Source: an uncultured Clostridia bacterium (GTDB taxonomy: Bacteria > Bacillota > Clostridia > Saccharofermentanales > Saccharofermentanaceae). From it: 63,091 nt of DNA. Within the stretch, counting starts at the first letter, position 1. Each line of letters opens with the position of its first letter. Shown in pieces: positions 62,095 through 63,091 of this stretch. The notes under the pieces were generated by a model. The model did not search any database and had not been told where the DNA came from. It worked only from the letters and a program-made list of their open reading frames with translations. The stretch lies in contig CAMVBS010000006.1 of NCBI GenBank assembly GCA_947165785.1, forward strand, positions 1-63,091. Direction: 5' to 3'. The position numbers were made by a program, and so were the translations under genes.

Positions 62095-62174
62095 CACGAG
62101 AAAAACAGAGCAAAAAAAGTCGGGAGATAACAGACCGCTTTGAGATACTATATGCTCACGAAGGAGATGAGCAG

Positions 62175-63050
62175 ATGGAAGAACAAAGAATAGCAGTACG
62201 CAAGATGCAGGATTACATAAGCGATCACATTACCGAAGATATCGATATCGGTGATCTTGCGCAAGCATCCTCTTTTTCTCCCTGGTACGCCAGAAGACTC
62301 TTCATCAAGTATCTCGGAATGACGCCGGCAGTTTATATCAGGCGCCTTAAACTTTCAAAGTCAGCGCTGAGACTTCGTGATGAAGATTGTCAGATAATCG
62401 ACGTTGCTCTGGACATGGGATTCGGAAGTGTTGACGGATATCAGCGCGCATTCAGACGTGAATTCGGCTGCAATCCCAAAGAGTACTCCACAAGTCCGAT
62501 CCCCGTCTGGCTCTTTACTCCTTCACTCATAATCAACGAATCAGAAAGGAAAGTGAGCGATATGAGCGAGATCAGAAATGTATTTATCCAGGTGATCGAG
62601 AAACCTGCACGTAAAGTAATCATCAAAAGAGGCATCAATGCTACAGAGTATTGGAGCTACTGCAAGGAAGTCGGATGTGATGTCTGGGGACTTTTGACCA
62701 GCATCAAGTCCATCAGCGGAGAACCTGTATGTCTCTGGCTTCCAAAGGAACTTCGTAATCCGGTCACAAATGAGTATGTTCAGGGTGTTGAAGTAGAAAC
62801 GGACTACAAGGGTGAGATCCCTGAAGGTTTTGAGACCATCGACCTTCCTGCTTCCACATACCTACTTTTCAGAGGCGAGCCTTTTGCCGAGGAGAACTAC
62901 GAATCTGCGATCGTCGAGATCTGGGAGGCTGAAAAGAAGTACAATCCTGAATTTATCGGCTATAAGTGGGATGACAGCAATCCCCGTATCCAGCTTGAGC
63001 CTCGAGGAGAGCGCGGATACATCGAACTTGTTCCTGTAAAGAAAGCATAA
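62175..63050 (+). CDS. AraC-family regulator with GyrI-like effector domain (copy 2)
   Basis: 291 residues with the same order as the gene at 59720: N-terminal AraC double HTH (about 1-105: ISDHITEDIDIGDLAQASSF, IIDVALDMGFGSVDGYQRAFRREFGCNPKEY) and a GyrI-like domain (about 130-291: VFIQVIEKPARKVIIKRG, STYLLFRGEPF, YIELVPVKKA). The two are clearly related but diverged. AAGGAGA RBS 7 bases before the ATG. Confidence 0.92.
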   Translation: MEEQRIAVRKMQDYISDHITEDIDIGDLAQASSFSPWYARRLFIKYLGMTPAVYIRRLKLSKSALRLRDEDCQIIDVALDMGFGSVDGYQRAFRREFGCNPKEYSTSPIPVWLFTPSLIINESERKVSDMSEIRNVFIQVIEKPARKVIIKRGINATEYWSYCKEVGCDVWGLLTSIKSISGEPVCLWLPKELRNPVTNEYVQGVEVETDYKGEIPEGFETIDLPASTYLLFRGEPFAEENYESAIVEIWEAEKKYNPEFIGYKWDDSNPRIQLEPRGERGYIELVPVKKA

Positions 63051-63066
63051 ATCAAAGTGTTGTCGG

Positions 63067-63091
63067 CGGCTTGGGAGACCAAGCCGTTTTT
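63067..63091 (+). terminator. Intrinsic terminator at the window end
   Basis: 8-bp stem CGGCTTGG / CCAAGCCG with a GAGA loop and at least five T, running off the window. Confidence 0.88.

Overview
The window looks like a chromosomal segment of a plant-polysaccharide-fermenting, gut or rumen type Clostridia (Firmicutes). The evidence is strong AGGAGG-type ribosome binding sites, -35/-10 promoters with 17-bp spacers, YesM/YesN plus LplB/LplC-type sugar uptake, intracellular GH3/GH10/GH43/GH51 enzymes, a sodium-pumping decarboxylase, and an rpsL-rpsG-fusA-tuf cluster. No phage, IS, tRNA or rRNA gene was recognised. I cannot name the genus from sequence alone.

Layout. 1-4,000: end of tpiA, a YugP-type metalloprotease, an alpha/beta hydrolase, and a convergent gene in which phosphopentomutase and deoxyribose-phosphate aldolase are joined in one reading frame. 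4,200-11,000: a secreted EF-hand/leucine-rich-repeat protein, a large LtaS-type membrane phosphoglycerol transferase overlapping a DEAD-box helicase, and a secreted InlB-repeat/DUF4214 protein. 11,000-36,000: an arabinoxylan utilisation region. It holds a domain-swapped GH3, a carboxylesterase-GH43 fusion, GH51, a small Cys-rich DUF6171 protein, an FGGY kinase, AraD, a two-component system, an ABC importer, a GH10 xylanase and a long YesL-like protein. Xylo-oligosaccharides would be imported, de-esterified and hydrolysed in the cytoplasm, with arabinose entering the pentose phosphate pathway. 35,800-39,250: oxaloacetate-decarboxylase-type sodium pump. 39,900-44,600: str ribosomal/elongation-factor cluster with its own promoter and a leader terminator. 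44,600-48,000: DUF3592-like protein and an OmpR/HK pair. 48,700-53,770: XRE-cupin regulator with the polyamine importer potABCD. 53,800-63,091: proB, a C_GCAxxG_C_C redox protein, class A PBP, RlmD-type methyltransferase, GNAT, and an AraC / TetR-DUF998 / AraC regulatory group.

The most striking feature is not a gene. All six intergenic gaps longer than about 300 bp, and no shorter gap, contain an array of a 19-bp element (full palindrome AGTAACCCTAAGGGTTACT; usually one strict half AGTAACCCT and one variable half). Element centres are exactly 42 bp apart, even where neighbouring elements are inverted. There are about 44 slots in six arrays. In the array at 23.7-24.0 kb a second palindrome, TTTCACGnnnCGTGAAA, is interleaved at the same 42-bp period, offset by 16 bp. 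42 bp is four turns of B-DNA, so all centres face the same side of the helix. Two arrays lie between convergent genes, behind terminators on both sides, which argues for a nucleoid- or chromosome-organising role over ordinary gene regulation. I know of no described element with these properties.
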